Below are positions 1 through 8,512 of a stretch of DNA of 64,000 nucleotides, piece after piece; the first letter of the stretch is position 1; each line of letters opens with the position of its first letter. The stretch comes from Streptomyces sp. NBC_00457 (GTDB lineage: Bacteria; Actinomycetota; Actinomycetes; Streptomycetales; Streptomycetaceae): the NCBI RefSeq assembly GCF_036014015.1, contig NZ_CP107905.1, forward strand, positions 372,001-436,000. Reading direction: 5' to 3'. Both the position numbers and the translations under genes were made by a program. Below the pieces are notes generated by a model. That model was not told the origin of the DNA, made no database searches, and saw nothing but the letters and a program-made list of their open reading frames with translations.

Positions 1-2033
1 GCCACGTTGCCGATGTTGTCGCCGGCCCTGGACTGGCCCTCCGCCAAGTGCCGCTGCATGGTACGCAGGTAGGCCGCGTATCCGAAGGTGCGGTGGAGGG
101 ATCCGAAGGGCTGCACGTAGTCGGCGGGGTAGGCGAGCTTTTCGCGTCCGGGACAGTCCGTGAAGGTGGACATGGTGTTGCTCATGATCGAGTAACGGGA
201 CATCCGGTGAATGCGGTTGATCCGGTCGTCGGAGGTCCGCACGGAGCCGGCCTCCGGCACGTCCGCATGGATCTGCAGGCCGGTGACCGTGTCCCGGGTC
301 GGTACGTAGCCCTCGGGCAGGCCGGTCACCTGGAGCCACTGCATGCCGAAGTAGTGGAACTGCGGGTGCCAGCTCTCGCCACGCTGATCGCCGTATGTCG
401 TGTAGGAGGCGAAGACGTCGGTGCCGCGGGCGGAGCCGCCACCCATGATGGACGCCTGGTTGACCGTGCCGTCGGCGTTGAGCGACTCGGCGGGGTACAG
501 CTTGACGGTGGCTCCGGCCGGGAGCGGGCCGTCGAGCCTGAGCAGCGGCCAGCCGGCGAAGTTCTGCCCGAAGTCGAAGACCCACACGCCGGGTTGGGGC
601 TGTGTGACGCCGACCGGGTGGAGCTTGTCGGCGACCTTGAGCGGCTCGGCCACGCGCCAGACCAGTTCGGTGGTCAGGTTGGGTGGGGGGGCGATTCCGG
701 CGTCGGTCCAGCCCATGGGCGTGCCGTCGCGCCGCCGCGCCGCCGCGCCGAGGTCCGCCCCGGGGGCGGTCCAGGCGGGCTGCTCGCGGCGGGCGTCGTA
801 GTCGGAGCCGGAGTACCAGTTGGCCGTGGTGGTCGGACCGAGGGCCGTACGCCACGAGCCGTCACTGACGACGGTCTGGACCGTCCCGTCGGCCTTGGTG
901 ATTTCCAGACGGGCGATCAGGCGTGGCGTGACGGCGGCACCTGCGCTCGGGTCGGTGCTCGCGAGGGAGTTGCCGGAGGCGGTGACGGCTGCCCCGCTGT
1001 CGTGTCCCGAGGTGAGGCCGGGGTGGAAGCTGATATCGGCGCTGCCGATCGCGGTGATGGTGCGGGACTCCAGGCGCTCGCCGCCGTCGCCGGTGTCGAT
1101 GTTGACGGTGCCGCCGACGTGGTAGCCCTGCACGCTGCTCACGTTGATGGTGGTGGCGCCCTGGGCGACAGGCGCGACGAGGGTGCCGCTCCCCTTGAAC
1201 TGGCTCTGCCACCAGCTGTACGGGGCGGTGCGACCGGCGCTGGGATACGTGACGGAACGGGTCACCAGTGCCGTCCCGTGGCCCAGCTCGACGCCCAGGG
1301 TGTTGTCGCCGGAGCGGACGAGGCGCGTGACGTCGTAGACCCGGTACTCGGTGGAGAGTTGGTAGTTGGAGTTGCCCGGAGCAAGCACCTCGTCGGTGAC
1401 GGGCTTGTCGTTGAGCCGGGCCACATGCAGTCCGACGCCGGAGAGATACAGCCTCGCGCTGACGACCCTTCCGCCCGTTCGGAAGGAGCGGGCGAACACG
1501 GGAAGCGGCTGGTCGACGCTGCGGCCCGGGTACTCGATCCAGCGGGCCTCGCCCCAGTCGGAGCGCTTGAGGAGCCCCGCCTCCCACGAGACGGACCGGC
1601 TCCACGGCGTCGTGTCCCCGTCGGCGCTCCAGACCCGCACCCGCCACACCACCCGGTCGCGCGAGGCCGGCGCGGGGCCTCGCCAGGCCACATCGGTCTG
1701 GGCCGAGGAGCGGACCTTGCCGCTGTCCCACAGCAGCCGGCCCCGGTCGAGATCCTTCTCCGTGCGCGCCGCGTGGATCTGGTACGCGGACTGCGTCCAC
1801 CCGGCACCGGCGCCGACCACCCGCCAACTCAGCCGCGGGGCAGGGTCGTCGACACCGAGAGGGCTGTCCTCGCGGCCGTCGACAGCGAGCCCGGTGACCC
1901 GCGCTCCGTGTCTGTCACCCTCCTCGTCGGCGTGGGCCGCATGCACGGGCAGCCCGGCCAGTCCTACCGCGGAGACGGCCATGGTGCCCACCACCTGTCT
2001 ACGGCTCACCTCGACGCTGGGGATATCGGACAT
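1..2033 (-). CDS. Secreted GH78 alpha-L-rhamnosidase (3' end cut by window edge)
   Basis: About 677 residues are visible; the C-terminus runs off the window. GH78 enzymes release terminal alpha-L-rhamnose from rhamnogalacturonan, glycosides and gums. The start ATG is at 2033. The N-terminus (MSDIPSVEVSRRQVVGTMAV) has a twin-arginine-like RR followed by a short hydrophobic run ending near HAAHA, so export is likely. The GH78 signature is clear: DFGQNFAGW in the domain before the catalytic barrel, then TDCPGREKLAYPADY, matching the family CPxR(D/E)(K/E)xxWxGD motif that lies next to the catalytic acidic residues. An extra Ser/Thr/Gly-rich stretch beginning SGTLVAPVAQGATT (about residue 280) is not usual for the family core. 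It lies 33 bp after a binding-protein gene on the same strand and probably belongs to that operon, with a possible operator between them. Family call is firm; the exact substrate is inferred. Confidence 0.9.
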   Translation of the reverse strand, partial: MSDIPSVEVSRRQVVGTMAVSAVGLAGLPVHAAHADEEGDRHGARVTGLAVDGREDSPLGVDDPAPRLSWRVVGAGAGWTQSAYQIHAARTEKDLDRGRLLWDSGKVRSSAQTDVAWRGPAPASRDRVVWRVRVWSADGDTTPWSRSVSWEAGLLKRSDWGEARWIEYPGRSVDQPLPVFARSFRTGGRVVSARLYLSGVGLHVARLNDKPVTDEVLAPGNSNYQLSTEYRVYDVTRLVRSGDNTLGVELGHGTALVTRSVTYPSAGRTAPYSWWQSQFKGSGTLVAPVAQGATTINVSSVQGYHVGGTVNIDTGDGGERLESRTITAIGSADISFHPGLTSGHDSGAAVTASGNSLASTDPSAGAAVTPRLIARLEITKADGTVQTVVSDGSWRTALGPTTTANWYSGSDYDARREQPAWTAPGADLGAAARRRDGTPMGWTDAGIAPPPNLTTELVWRVAEPLKVADKLHPVGVTQPQPGVWVFDFGQNFAGWPLLRLDGPLPAGATVKLYPAESLNADGTVNQASIMGGGSARGTDVFASYTTYGDQRGESWHPQFHYFGMQWLQVTGLPEGYVPTRDTVTGLQIHADVPEAGSVRTSDDRINRIHRMSRYSIMSNTMSTFTDCPGREKLAYPADYVQPFGSLHRTFGYAAYLRTMQRHLAEGQSRAGDNIGNV

Positions 2034-2052
2034 GCCAGAACCTCCGTTGATG

Positions 2053-2063
2053 TGAACGTTTCA
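2053..2063. promoter_or_regulatory. Possible LacI-type operator half (TGAACGTTTCA)
   Basis: It lies in the 32-bp gap between the binding-protein stop and the GH78 start. It contains the AACGTT core and a good right arm (TTTCA) of the palindrome seen at 5174, but the left arm is degenerate. It would allow separate control of the rhamnosidase. Weak by itself. Confidence 0.35.
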
Positions 2064-2065
2064 GG

Positions 2066-3337
2066 TCAGCTTCCGGCTTTGTAGTCGGCGTCCATTTCGC
2101 CGAGGAGCTTGTCGGGCGTGGACTGGTCGCTGAAGATCTCCTGGAGCCCGCTGAGCATGGTCTGCTGGACCTTGGCGTTGGGCCACAACTGGTCCATGAA
2201 CGGGACCGTGCGACCGTCCTGGATGAACGTGGAGAGTTCGGTCAGGGACGGGTCGACCGCGAACCCCGTGTCGGGGAGCGAGGGCAGACCCCCCTGCTTC
2301 TTGACGAACAGGTTCATACCCTCGGGCGACATCACGAAGTTCACGAACTTCAGGGCGAGATCCTCGTTCTTGGCCTTGGCGTTCACTCCGTAACCGGCAC
2401 CCGCGGCGGCCGGGATGAGCGTCGCGGACGGGGCGTCAGTGGCCGGCAGCGCCTTGAAGGTGTACGTGCCCTGCGGGTTCAGCCCCTTCAGCAGCGCGAT
2501 CACCCAGTTGCCCTGGACGATGCCGAGCGTCTTGCCGGTGGCGGCGAGCCGCTGGCTGGCTTCGTAGTTGGTGCCCAGCGGATTCTCCTGGAAGCACCCC
2601 GTCCGCTCCATCGTCAGGTACTTGTCCAGGGCAGTGGTCCACGGCGACTGCGCGAAGGTCGCCCGCCCGGCCTGCATCTTCTCGTCGAATTCCCGGTCGT
2701 CCCCGTACACGGTCGTGGCGACCAGGGCGTACAGGACGAGTTGGGTCACCCAGTTGTCCTGGTTGCCCAGCGCGAAGGCGGGAGTTCCCTTGGCTTTCGC
2801 GTCCCGGCAGAAGGACAGCAGCTTCGTCCAGGTGTCCGGCGGGGTGAGTCCGGCCTTCTCCATGGCCTGCTCGTTGTAGACCGCGCCGATCCCGTTCTGC
2901 CCGAAGACGGCGTTGTAGGTCTTCCCCTCGTACTGGGCGACGGTCTTGATCGCGTCGGGCATCTTGGCGGCCCAGTCCTGGTCCGAGAGGTCGCGCAGGT
3001 AACCCGGCTTGGCCAGGACGTGGGTGGCGCCGGGGTTGCCGTTGCCCGGCCAGACCGACATCACGTCGGGTGCCGTGCCGGAGGAGAGCTGGGTCCGGAT
3101 CTGCTGCTGGTACTGGTCGGCTCCGCTGGTGGTGTAGCGGACCTTGACACCGGGGTTGGCCTTCTCGAACGCCTTGACCACGTCCTCGACAGAGCCCTGG
3201 TCGACCGAGGCCAGCGTCAGGGTCTTGGAACCACCACCGCCGCCCGAGTCGCCCGCTTTGGTGCCGCCGCTGCATGCGGCGAGGAGCGCGGTGGCTGTCA
3301 CCGCGGCCAGCAGGACCGCTGGTGTGCGTGTCTTCAT
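2066..3337 (-). CDS. ABC sugar importer, substrate-binding lipoprotein
   Basis: 423 residues. The N-terminus MKTRTPAVLLAAVTATALLAAC is a lipoprotein signal peptide with lipobox LLAAC, so the mature protein is tethered outside the membrane. The body (TLASVDQGSVEDVVKAFEKANPGVKVRYTT) is the extracellular solute-binding protein family 1 fold used for oligosaccharides. GAGGGAGAC lies just upstream of the ATG. It is followed on the genome (upstream in transcription) by two permease genes in the order permease F, permease G, binding protein, and then the GH78 gene. Together they look like an importer for rhamnose-containing oligosaccharides. No ATPase is nearby; in Streptomyces a shared ATPase (MsiK) often serves such systems. 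The ligand is inferred only from context. Confidence 0.9.
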   Translation of the reverse strand: MKTRTPAVLLAAVTATALLAACSGGTKAGDSGGGGGSKTLTLASVDQGSVEDVVKAFEKANPGVKVRYTTSGADQYQQQIRTQLSSGTAPDVMSVWPGNGNPGATHVLAKPGYLRDLSDQDWAAKMPDAIKTVAQYEGKTYNAVFGQNGIGAVYNEQAMEKAGLTPPDTWTKLLSFCRDAKAKGTPAFALGNQDNWVTQLVLYALVATTVYGDDREFDEKMQAGRATFAQSPWTTALDKYLTMERTGCFQENPLGTNYEASQRLAATGKTLGIVQGNWVIALLKGLNPQGTYTFKALPATDAPSATLIPAAAGAGYGVNAKAKNEDLALKFVNFVMSPEGMNLFVKKQGGLPSLPDTGFAVDPSLTELSTFIQDGRTVPFMDQLWPNAKVQQTMLSGLQEIFSDQSTPDKLLGEMDADYKAGS

Positions 3338-3392
3338 GATGTCTCCCTCGGGGAAGAGGCCACGGCCGTGGGTGTGGGGCGGGTGTCGTGTG

Positions 3393-4214
3393 TCATCCCC
3401 GCAGCCCTCCCGCGAAGCCGTTGATGATGCTGCGCTGCAGCAGGAAGTAGACGATCAGTACGGGCAGGATGCTGATCACCAGGGCGGCGAAGATGAGGTT
3501 CCAGTCGGTGACGTACTGGCCGACGAAGCCGGCGATCGCGACCGGCAGGGTCTGCTGGGCGCTGCCGCTGAGGTACAGCAGCGGGGTGAAGAAGTCGTTC
3601 CAGACCGCGACGGTGTTGAGCACCAGAGCCGTCACGGTGACCGGCTTGAGCATCGGCAGCACGACGTGCCGAAAGCCCTGCAAGGGTGTGCAGCCGTCGA
3701 TCAGGGCGGCGTCCTCGAAGTCGCGGGGCAGGGCGCGCAGGAAACCGACGTAGAGGAAGACGGTGAAGGGCACTTGTAGACCGGAGTAGAAGAGGACCAG
3801 TGCCCAAGGGGTGCCGAGCAGCCCCATGTCGCGCATGGTCTGGTAGAGCGGCAGCGAGGCGAGTTGGAAGGGCAGGACCAGGCCCAGGAGGACCAGCAGG
3901 TAGGTGCCGCGTGACCAGCGTGCCGTGACGCGGGCCAGCGGATAGGCGGCGAGCGAGGAGACGGCCAGCACGATGACGACGCTGCACACCGTCACCAGCA
4001 CGCTGTTGGCCAACGCGCCGCCGAGCGCGCCCTGTTGCCAGGCCTGCGAGAAGTTGTCCAGGGTCGGGGAGGAGGTCGGTTCGATGGGCGAGGAGGTGTC
4101 CGACGTCGGTCGAACCGCGAGGTTGACGAGGACGTACACGGGGAAGCCCACGAAGAGCGCGGCGGCGATCATCGCCAGTTCGAGGGCGAGCGTGCGGGGA
4201 CGGTAGCGGTTCAT
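3393..4214 (-). CDS. ABC sugar importer permease (MalG type)
   Basis: 273 residues with about six membrane segments. The cytoplasmic EAA loop is readable (ALPRDFEDAALIDGCTPLQG), the contact site for the ATPase. The C-terminus ends LQRSIINGFAGGLRG, typical of carbohydrate importer CUT1 MalG-like subunits. Its ATG overlaps the stop of the upstream MalF-type gene by four bases (ATGA), so the two are translationally coupled. It is the second permease of the importer whose binding protein is at 2066-3337. Confidence 0.92.
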   Translation of the reverse strand: MNRYRPRTLALELAMIAAALFVGFPVYVLVNLAVRPTSDTSSPIEPTSSPTLDNFSQAWQQGALGGALANSVLVTVCSVVIVLAVSSLAAYPLARVTARWSRGTYLLVLLGLVLPFQLASLPLYQTMRDMGLLGTPWALVLFYSGLQVPFTVFLYVGFLRALPRDFEDAALIDGCTPLQGFRHVVLPMLKPVTVTALVLNTVAVWNDFFTPLLYLSGSAQQTLPVAIAGFVGQYVTDWNLIFAALVISILPVLIVYFLLQRSIINGFAGGLRG

Positions 4215-5158
4215 GACACGGCCCTCTCGTTGCGGGACAGCAGCAGGTACTGACCGCTGGACACGACCGCGACGATGATCGTCAGCACCACGGCGAGGGC
4301 GATGCTGTAGCCGAACTCGCCCAGGGTGAAGGCGTCTTTGAAGATCAACGTCGAGATGGTGTCGGTGGCGTGCCCGGGCCCGCCGCCCGTCAGCGCGTAG
4401 ACCTGGTCGAACAGTTTGAGCCCACCGATGATCGACAGCATCAGGTTGACGGTGAACGCGGGAGCCAGCAGCGGCCGGGTCACCGACCAGAAGCGCCGTA
4501 CGGGACCGGCTCCGTCAATCTCCGCGGCCTCATGGATCTCCTTCGGCACCGACTGCAGCCCTGCCAGGAAGATGACCATGGAGTAGCCCGCGAACTGCCA
4601 CACGATCACCGCGACCACGGACCACAGCGCAAGGCTCGGACTGCCCAGCCAGTCCTGTCGCCAGCCGCCCAGTCCCACCGCGCCCAGCAGGCTGTTGACC
4701 GCCCCGTCCGGGCCGAGCAGGTTCCGCCACAGGTAGGCGGTGACGATCGGCGTGATCACGGCCGGGGCGAACAGGAACACCCGCAGCACGTTGCGGGACT
4801 TGATGGCCGCGTTGACCCCGAGAGCCAGCGCCAGACCCAGCGCGTTCTGGATGACCGTGATCGACACGGCGATCAGCAGGGTGTGCCAGATGGCCTGCTT
4901 GGCGTCGGCGTCGCCGAACATGTCGGCGAAGTTGTCCAGCCCGACGAAGGAGAAGTCGGGGTCGAGGCCGTCCCAGTCGGTGAAGGCGTAGTACACACCG
5001 CGCACGCTCGGCACCAGGACGACGAAGGCGAACAGCAGCAGGGCGGGCAGCGCGAACCACCAGGGCGGGTTGTTGCGGGGACGGTGCGCCTTGGCCACCG
5101 GCGTCGTGCGAGAAGTGCGGTCGTGGTCCGTCAGTTGCTCGTGCGGGGCCAGGGTCAC
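4211..5158 (-). CDS. ABC sugar importer permease (MalF type)
   Basis: 315 residues from the GTG at 5158. The EAA loop reads VPKEIHEAAEIDGAGPVRRF. An open frame extends upstream to 5248, but the GTG at 5158 is preferred: it has a ribosome site (GGAAGAAG) about seven bases upstream, and the longer version would translate through the perfect operator palindrome at 5174-5187. First gene of the importer operon (MalF, MalG, binding protein, probably GH78), divergent from the LacI regulator at 5487. Expression is probably repressed through the operator just upstream. Confidence 0.9.
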   Translation of the reverse strand: MTLAPHEQLTDHDRTSRTTPVAKAHRPRNNPPWWFALPALLLFAFVVLVPSVRGVYYAFTDWDGLDPDFSFVGLDNFADMFGDADAKQAIWHTLLIAVSITVIQNALGLALALGVNAAIKSRNVLRVFLFAPAVITPIVTAYLWRNLLGPDGAVNSLLGAVGLGGWRQDWLGSPSLALWSVVAVIVWQFAGYSMVIFLAGLQSVPKEIHEAAEIDGAGPVRRFWSVTRPLLAPAFTVNLMLSIIGGLKLFDQVYALTGGGPGHATDTISTLIFKDAFTLGEFGYSIALAVVLTIIVAVVSSGQYLLLSRNERAVS

Positions 5159-5173
5159 AGGCGGACTTCTTCC

Positions 5174-5187
5174 TTGAAACGTTTCAA
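5174..5187. promoter_or_regulatory. Perfect 14-bp LacI-type operator TTGAAACGTTTCAA
   Basis: Exact palindrome 16 bp upstream of the MalF-type permease GTG. Related sites occur at 11688-11699 and 13180-13193, before a second binding protein and a second GH78 gene. The form is typical of LacI-family operators. The adjacent regulator at 5487 (or its paralogue at 11980) is the likely binder. Confidence 0.75.
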
Positions 5188-5298
5188 AGAGTGGCGCAAT
5201 CAGAGCTTCGGTCGACTCGACGCCGTAGGGCGACCAGCCGGCTGTCATGTCTTTGGGATGTGGTCCGGTACCGAGTACGGGTGATCCGATCCCGGCTC

Positions 5299-5316
5299 GT
5301 GGGTAACGTTCCCCAC
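5299..5316. promoter_or_regulatory. Operator-like palindrome GTGGGTAACGTTCCCCAC
   Basis: An 18-bp palindrome with one mismatched pair (GTGGGnAACGTTnCCCAC) in the divergent region between the permease operon and the lacI-type gene. It shares the AACGTT core with the permease operator but has different arms. A related copy sits at 5450-5467. Together they suggest autoregulation of the regulator gene. Confidence 0.6.
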
Positions 5317-5449
5317 AGGGTGCTGCCAGACCCTAGAGAGCGTCCCGCATGACGTCAAGATGCCGCGCAAACTGCGCTGCCGTTACGGCGACAAGGGCAG
5401 CTCGACCATGAGCATCGCCTTACTGATCTGTGCCTTCGTCCGTACACTC

Positions 5450-5467
5450 TGCGGCAACGTTCCCCAC
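5450..5467. promoter_or_regulatory. Second AACGTTCCCCAC operator copy before the LacI gene
   Basis: The right half AACGTTCCCCAC is identical to the site at 5299-5316; the left half is weaker (TGCGGC). It ends 19 bp before the regulator's ATG, where a bound repressor would block transcription. Confidence 0.5.
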
Positions 5468-5486
5468 TACGTCGGAGGGCGCCCGA

Positions 5487-6527
5487 ATGGAGCCGCCAGC
5501 AGCGCGGCGCCGCGTCACGATCGTCGACGTCGCGCGTCACGCCCAGGTGTCCACGACCGCTGTGTCCAAGGTGCTGCGCAACGCCTACGGCGCCAGCCCC
5601 GAGATGCGCGCGAAGGTGCGCCGGGCGATCGACGAGCTGGGCTACCGGCCGTTCGCGGCCGCTCGGGGGCTGCGCGGGCAGACGTACACCATCGGTGTGA
5701 TGCTGCCCGACATCCGCAATCCCTTCTTCCCCGAGATCCTCGACGGAATCACCGGTTGGCTCGCGGACACCGACTACCAGGTGTTCCTGGGGCCTGGCGG
5801 CTGCAATGACGAGAAGGCGGAGGCACGCGTCACGGAAGCCATGATCGACCGCGGGATGGACGGGCTCATCCTGATCGCGCCCATCTCACCGCGCGCCCAT
5901 CTCGAACGCGTCGCCTCCGCCGTCCCGACCGTGGTCGTCGGCCGGCACGGGCACTCCCCGGTGTACGACGCCGTCACGGACGACGACGTGGCAGGCGCGT
6001 TCCTCGTCGTCCGTCACCTCGCCGGCCTCGGGCACCGCCGGATCGCCCATATCGAGCACCACGAAACCGACCCGACGCGCATCGCGGAGATGCCCAACGC
6101 CCAGCGCGCGGACGGCTATCGGCAGGCCATGCGGTCCCTCGGCCTCGCGGACGAGATCGACATCGTCTCCACCAGCTACACCCAGCAGGGCGGGTACGAG
6201 GGTGCGAAGGAACTCCTCGCGCGGCCGCTGAGGCCCACGGCGGTCTTCGCCGGTGCGGACATCGTTGCCATGGGCGTGCTGGAGGCGTTCACCGAAGCCG
6301 GGCTGTCCGTTCCCGGGGACATCTCGGTGGCCGGCTACGACAACACGACCTTCGCCTCCTTCGGCCCGATCTCGCTCACGAGCGTCGACCAGGCGGGCAC
6401 CGAGATCGGCGCGAACGCCGCCCGCCTCCTCCTCGAGCGGATCGCCGACCGCCAGAAGGCACCGACACAGGTCAAGCTCTCCCCCACTCTGGTGCCGCGC
6501 CGGACCTCCGCTCCTCCTTCGGCGTAG
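5487..6527 (+). CDS. LacI-family transcriptional regulator (importer 1)
   Basis: 346 residues from the ATG at 5487, chosen because GGAGGG lies seven bases upstream; an in-frame start at 5430 has no such site. The N-terminal helix-turn-helix reads VTIVDVARHAQVSTTAVSKVLRN and is followed by the hinge region and a periplasmic-binding-protein-like sensor domain (YTIGVMLPDIRNPFFPEILDG). Its DNA-reading segment is almost identical to that of the regulator at 11980, so the two may share operators. It is divergent from the first importer and convergent with the GH43 gene. It probably represses the importer/rhamnosidase genes until a sugar ligand binds. Confidence 0.93.
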   Translation: MEPPAARRRVTIVDVARHAQVSTTAVSKVLRNAYGASPEMRAKVRRAIDELGYRPFAAARGLRGQTYTIGVMLPDIRNPFFPEILDGITGWLADTDYQVFLGPGGCNDEKAEARVTEAMIDRGMDGLILIAPISPRAHLERVASAVPTVVVGRHGHSPVYDAVTDDDVAGAFLVVRHLAGLGHRRIAHIEHHETDPTRIAEMPNAQRADGYRQAMRSLGLADEIDIVSTSYTQQGGYEGAKELLARPLRPTAVFAGADIVAMGVLEAFTEAGLSVPGDISVAGYDNTTFASFGPISLTSVDQAGTEIGANAARLLLERIADRQKAPTQVKLSPTLVPRRTSAPPSA

Positions 6528-6683
6528 ACGGCTTCCACCTCGGAGCTCTTCAACCAGCGGCTGTGGCGACGGAGTCGGCTCGCCGCGCGACGTGGCGCTG
6601 GTGATCGCGCAGGTGTCGACTCCGGGCAGGCCGAGGTGCACGGCCCGCCCGGAGTCCCCGCCGGTCGGCGGTTGTCCCGCGCG

Positions 6684-8114
6684 TCAGACCGCCATCCACT
6701 GCTGGTTCGCGCCGGCGGTGCAGGTCGACTGGTCCACTGCCGCGCCGTTGGCGGTCGACGCCCCGGCGACCTGGAGGCACTTGCCGCTGCGCACGTTGGT
6801 GAAGGTGACGTAGCCGCCGATGACCGCTGTCCTCTTCCACAGCTGGTGCGATCCCCCGGTGCACGTCGACTGGACTGCCACCGCTCCGTCGGCCTTGGAC
6901 GCGCCGGAAATCTGCAGACATTTGCCGCTGTTGACGTTGACCAGCCTGTAGTTGGAGCCGACGGCCTTGGGCTCCCACTGCTGGTTGGCTCCGGCGTTGC
7001 AGTTCCCTGAGTTGACCGCCGCCCCGTCCGCCGTGCTCAGGCTCCAGACGTCCGCGCACTTGGCGCTGTTCCGGTTCAGCAGGTGGTTGTTCGGGGCCCC
7101 CAGCGGGCCGGCGACGACCGGCCAGCCGTTCGCGAAGGTCACCTTTCGGATGTCGAGGGTCTCCTGTCCGGAGTTGTTGCCGTCGTAGTAGTGGTAGGCG
7201 AGGAACTTGGACGCGCCGTCGTCGAAGGCGTCGGCTCCGCCGGCGGCCACCTTGGGGTAGGCGCCAGTCAGGACGGTGGTGCCGCCGTTGGCGGCCATGT
7301 CCGTACCGTTCTGGTCGAGGTACGGTCCCGTGATGCTGGTGGACCGGCCGACCACGGTGTAGTACGTGCTGTTGGTCCCGCTGCAGCAGGTGCCCTTGGA
7401 GCCGAAGAGGTAGTAGTAACCGCCGTTGAGGATGATCGTCGGGTTCTCGATGTTGACGGCGATGCGCCAGAGGTTGTGGTCGGTGGTGGACAGCTTGCCG
7501 GTGGACTGGTCCAGGACGTGCATGTAGGTGCCGGAGCCGGTCCAGGAGCCCCAGGAGATGTACAGCCGCCCGTCCGGTCCCCAGTCGACGTTGGCGTCGA
7601 TCGGGTAGTTGACGTCGGTGACCATGCCCTGGTCGGTCCAGGGACCCTCGATGTTGGTGGCGGTGGCAAGGCCCATCACGGCGTAGTTGGTACCCCAGAG
7701 GGAACCGGCGTAGTACAGGTGGTACTTGCCGTTGAAGTACTTGATGTCCGGGGCCCAGATGTTCGGCGGGGTCGAGCCGAGCTTGTCGGTGATCCAGGAC
7801 GGGGTCGACTCCCAGACGTTGCCCACCTTTGTCCATCCGGACGCCGCGGTGGCGTTGCACGTCTTGCGGATGGTGATGGCTCCGCTGGGGTTGAGCGAGT
7901 CGTTCTCGAACCCGGTGGAGAAGCCGTAGTGGCAGCTGCCCACCTTGATGACGCTCGGGTCGTGCATGCGGAGGTCACCGCTGAGCGCCTGGGCGGGAGA
8001 TGCGGTGACCAGGCCGAGAACGGTCAGGAAAGCGACCAGGGCCGCTGCGAGTGCGGGCCGGCCGCGTCTTGCGCCGAACCCCGGACGTGGCCCCGGGTCG
8101 TTGTGGACGTGCAT
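6684..8114 (-). CDS. Secreted GH43 glycosidase with C-terminal ricin-type lectin domain
   Basis: 476 residues. A signal peptide (hydrophobic LAAALVAFLTVLGLVTASPAQA) precedes a five-bladed GH43 module. Motifs include MHDPSVIK (catalytic base Asp), NIWAPDIKYFNGKYHLYY, DWGPDGRLYISWG and NIENPTII, which places the acid Glu. The overall pattern is that of arabinan-degrading GH43 enzymes. The last ~130 residues form a ricin B / CBM13 beta-trefoil with three repeats ending NQQWEP, HQLWKR and NQQWMAV. It is likely an extracellular arabinanase or arabinofuranosidase that clings to polymer. Start ATG at 8114. It follows a permease operon on the same strand but is separated from it by ~400 bp with terminator-like hairpins, so it is probably transcribed on its own. 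Confidence 0.88.
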   Translation of the reverse strand: MHVHNDPGPRPGFGARRGRPALAAALVAFLTVLGLVTASPAQALSGDLRMHDPSVIKVGSCHYGFSTGFENDSLNPSGAITIRKTCNATAASGWTKVGNVWESTPSWITDKLGSTPPNIWAPDIKYFNGKYHLYYAGSLWGTNYAVMGLATATNIEGPWTDQGMVTDVNYPIDANVDWGPDGRLYISWGSWTGSGTYMHVLDQSTGKLSTTDHNLWRIAVNIENPTIILNGGYYYLFGSKGTCCSGTNSTYYTVVGRSTSITGPYLDQNGTDMAANGGTTVLTGAYPKVAAGGADAFDDGASKFLAYHYYDGNNSGQETLDIRKVTFANGWPVVAGPLGAPNNHLLNRNSAKCADVWSLSTADGAAVNSGNCNAGANQQWEPKAVGSNYRLVNVNSGKCLQISGASKADGAVAVQSTCTGGSHQLWKRTAVIGGYVTFTNVRSGKCLQVAGASTANGAAVDQSTCTAGANQQWMAV

Positions 8115-8370
8115 GCGAGACTCCTTTGTGTCGCTGTGGAGGGGCGGGGATCATCCCCGTCGGCGTTGGCTGTTTCGGGCAGCGCTGTAACGAGCGGGGA
8201 GTCTGGGAAATCGGCACAGCGCGCGGATGCGGGCCGGACCGGCGGTTCCGCCGGATCGCGTCTCCCCGGGGGCGGGTGTGGGGCCGGGCTCCGGCCCGCC
8301 CGGCATGGCTCGAGCCGCTGCCGGGGTCCCTGTCTGTTCGGCCAAGCGGCTTTGGTGAAGTCCGGTGCGG

Positions 8371-8422
8371 TGCCGCGCCCCGTAAGGGGCACGGGGCTGT
8401 GACAATGTGCGGCTCCGCCGCG
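8371..8422. terminator. Tandem hairpins in the 8115-8512 intergenic gap
   Basis: Two adjacent hairpins: GCCCC-GTAA-GGGGC (8377-8390) and GCGG-CTCC-GCCGC (around 8409-8421). This arrangement resembles a family of GC-rich intergenic hairpins widely dispersed in Streptomyces chromosomes. It lies ~90 bp after the end of the permease operon (8513) and would stop minus-strand transcription. The rest of the 8115-8512 gap shows no convincing gene; the GH43 promoter should be near 8130-8200. Confidence 0.55.
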
Positions 8423-8512
8423 ATGGGGGCCCCGCTCGAGCGAAGTCGAGAGTGGCGGAGCGACGAGCCCTCACCGGCCCGCAGGTTCCTCACCGGCATT
8501 CCAGCGGAGCGC

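Noticed and set aside
48..2084. 678-residue plus-strand open frame at the window start
   Set aside because: Shadow of the minus-strand GH78 gene, whose DFGQN and CPGREK motifs are unmistakable.
5158..5248. N-terminal extension of the first MalF-type permease
   Set aside because: It would translate through a perfect operator palindrome, and a GTG with a ribosome site lies just inside.
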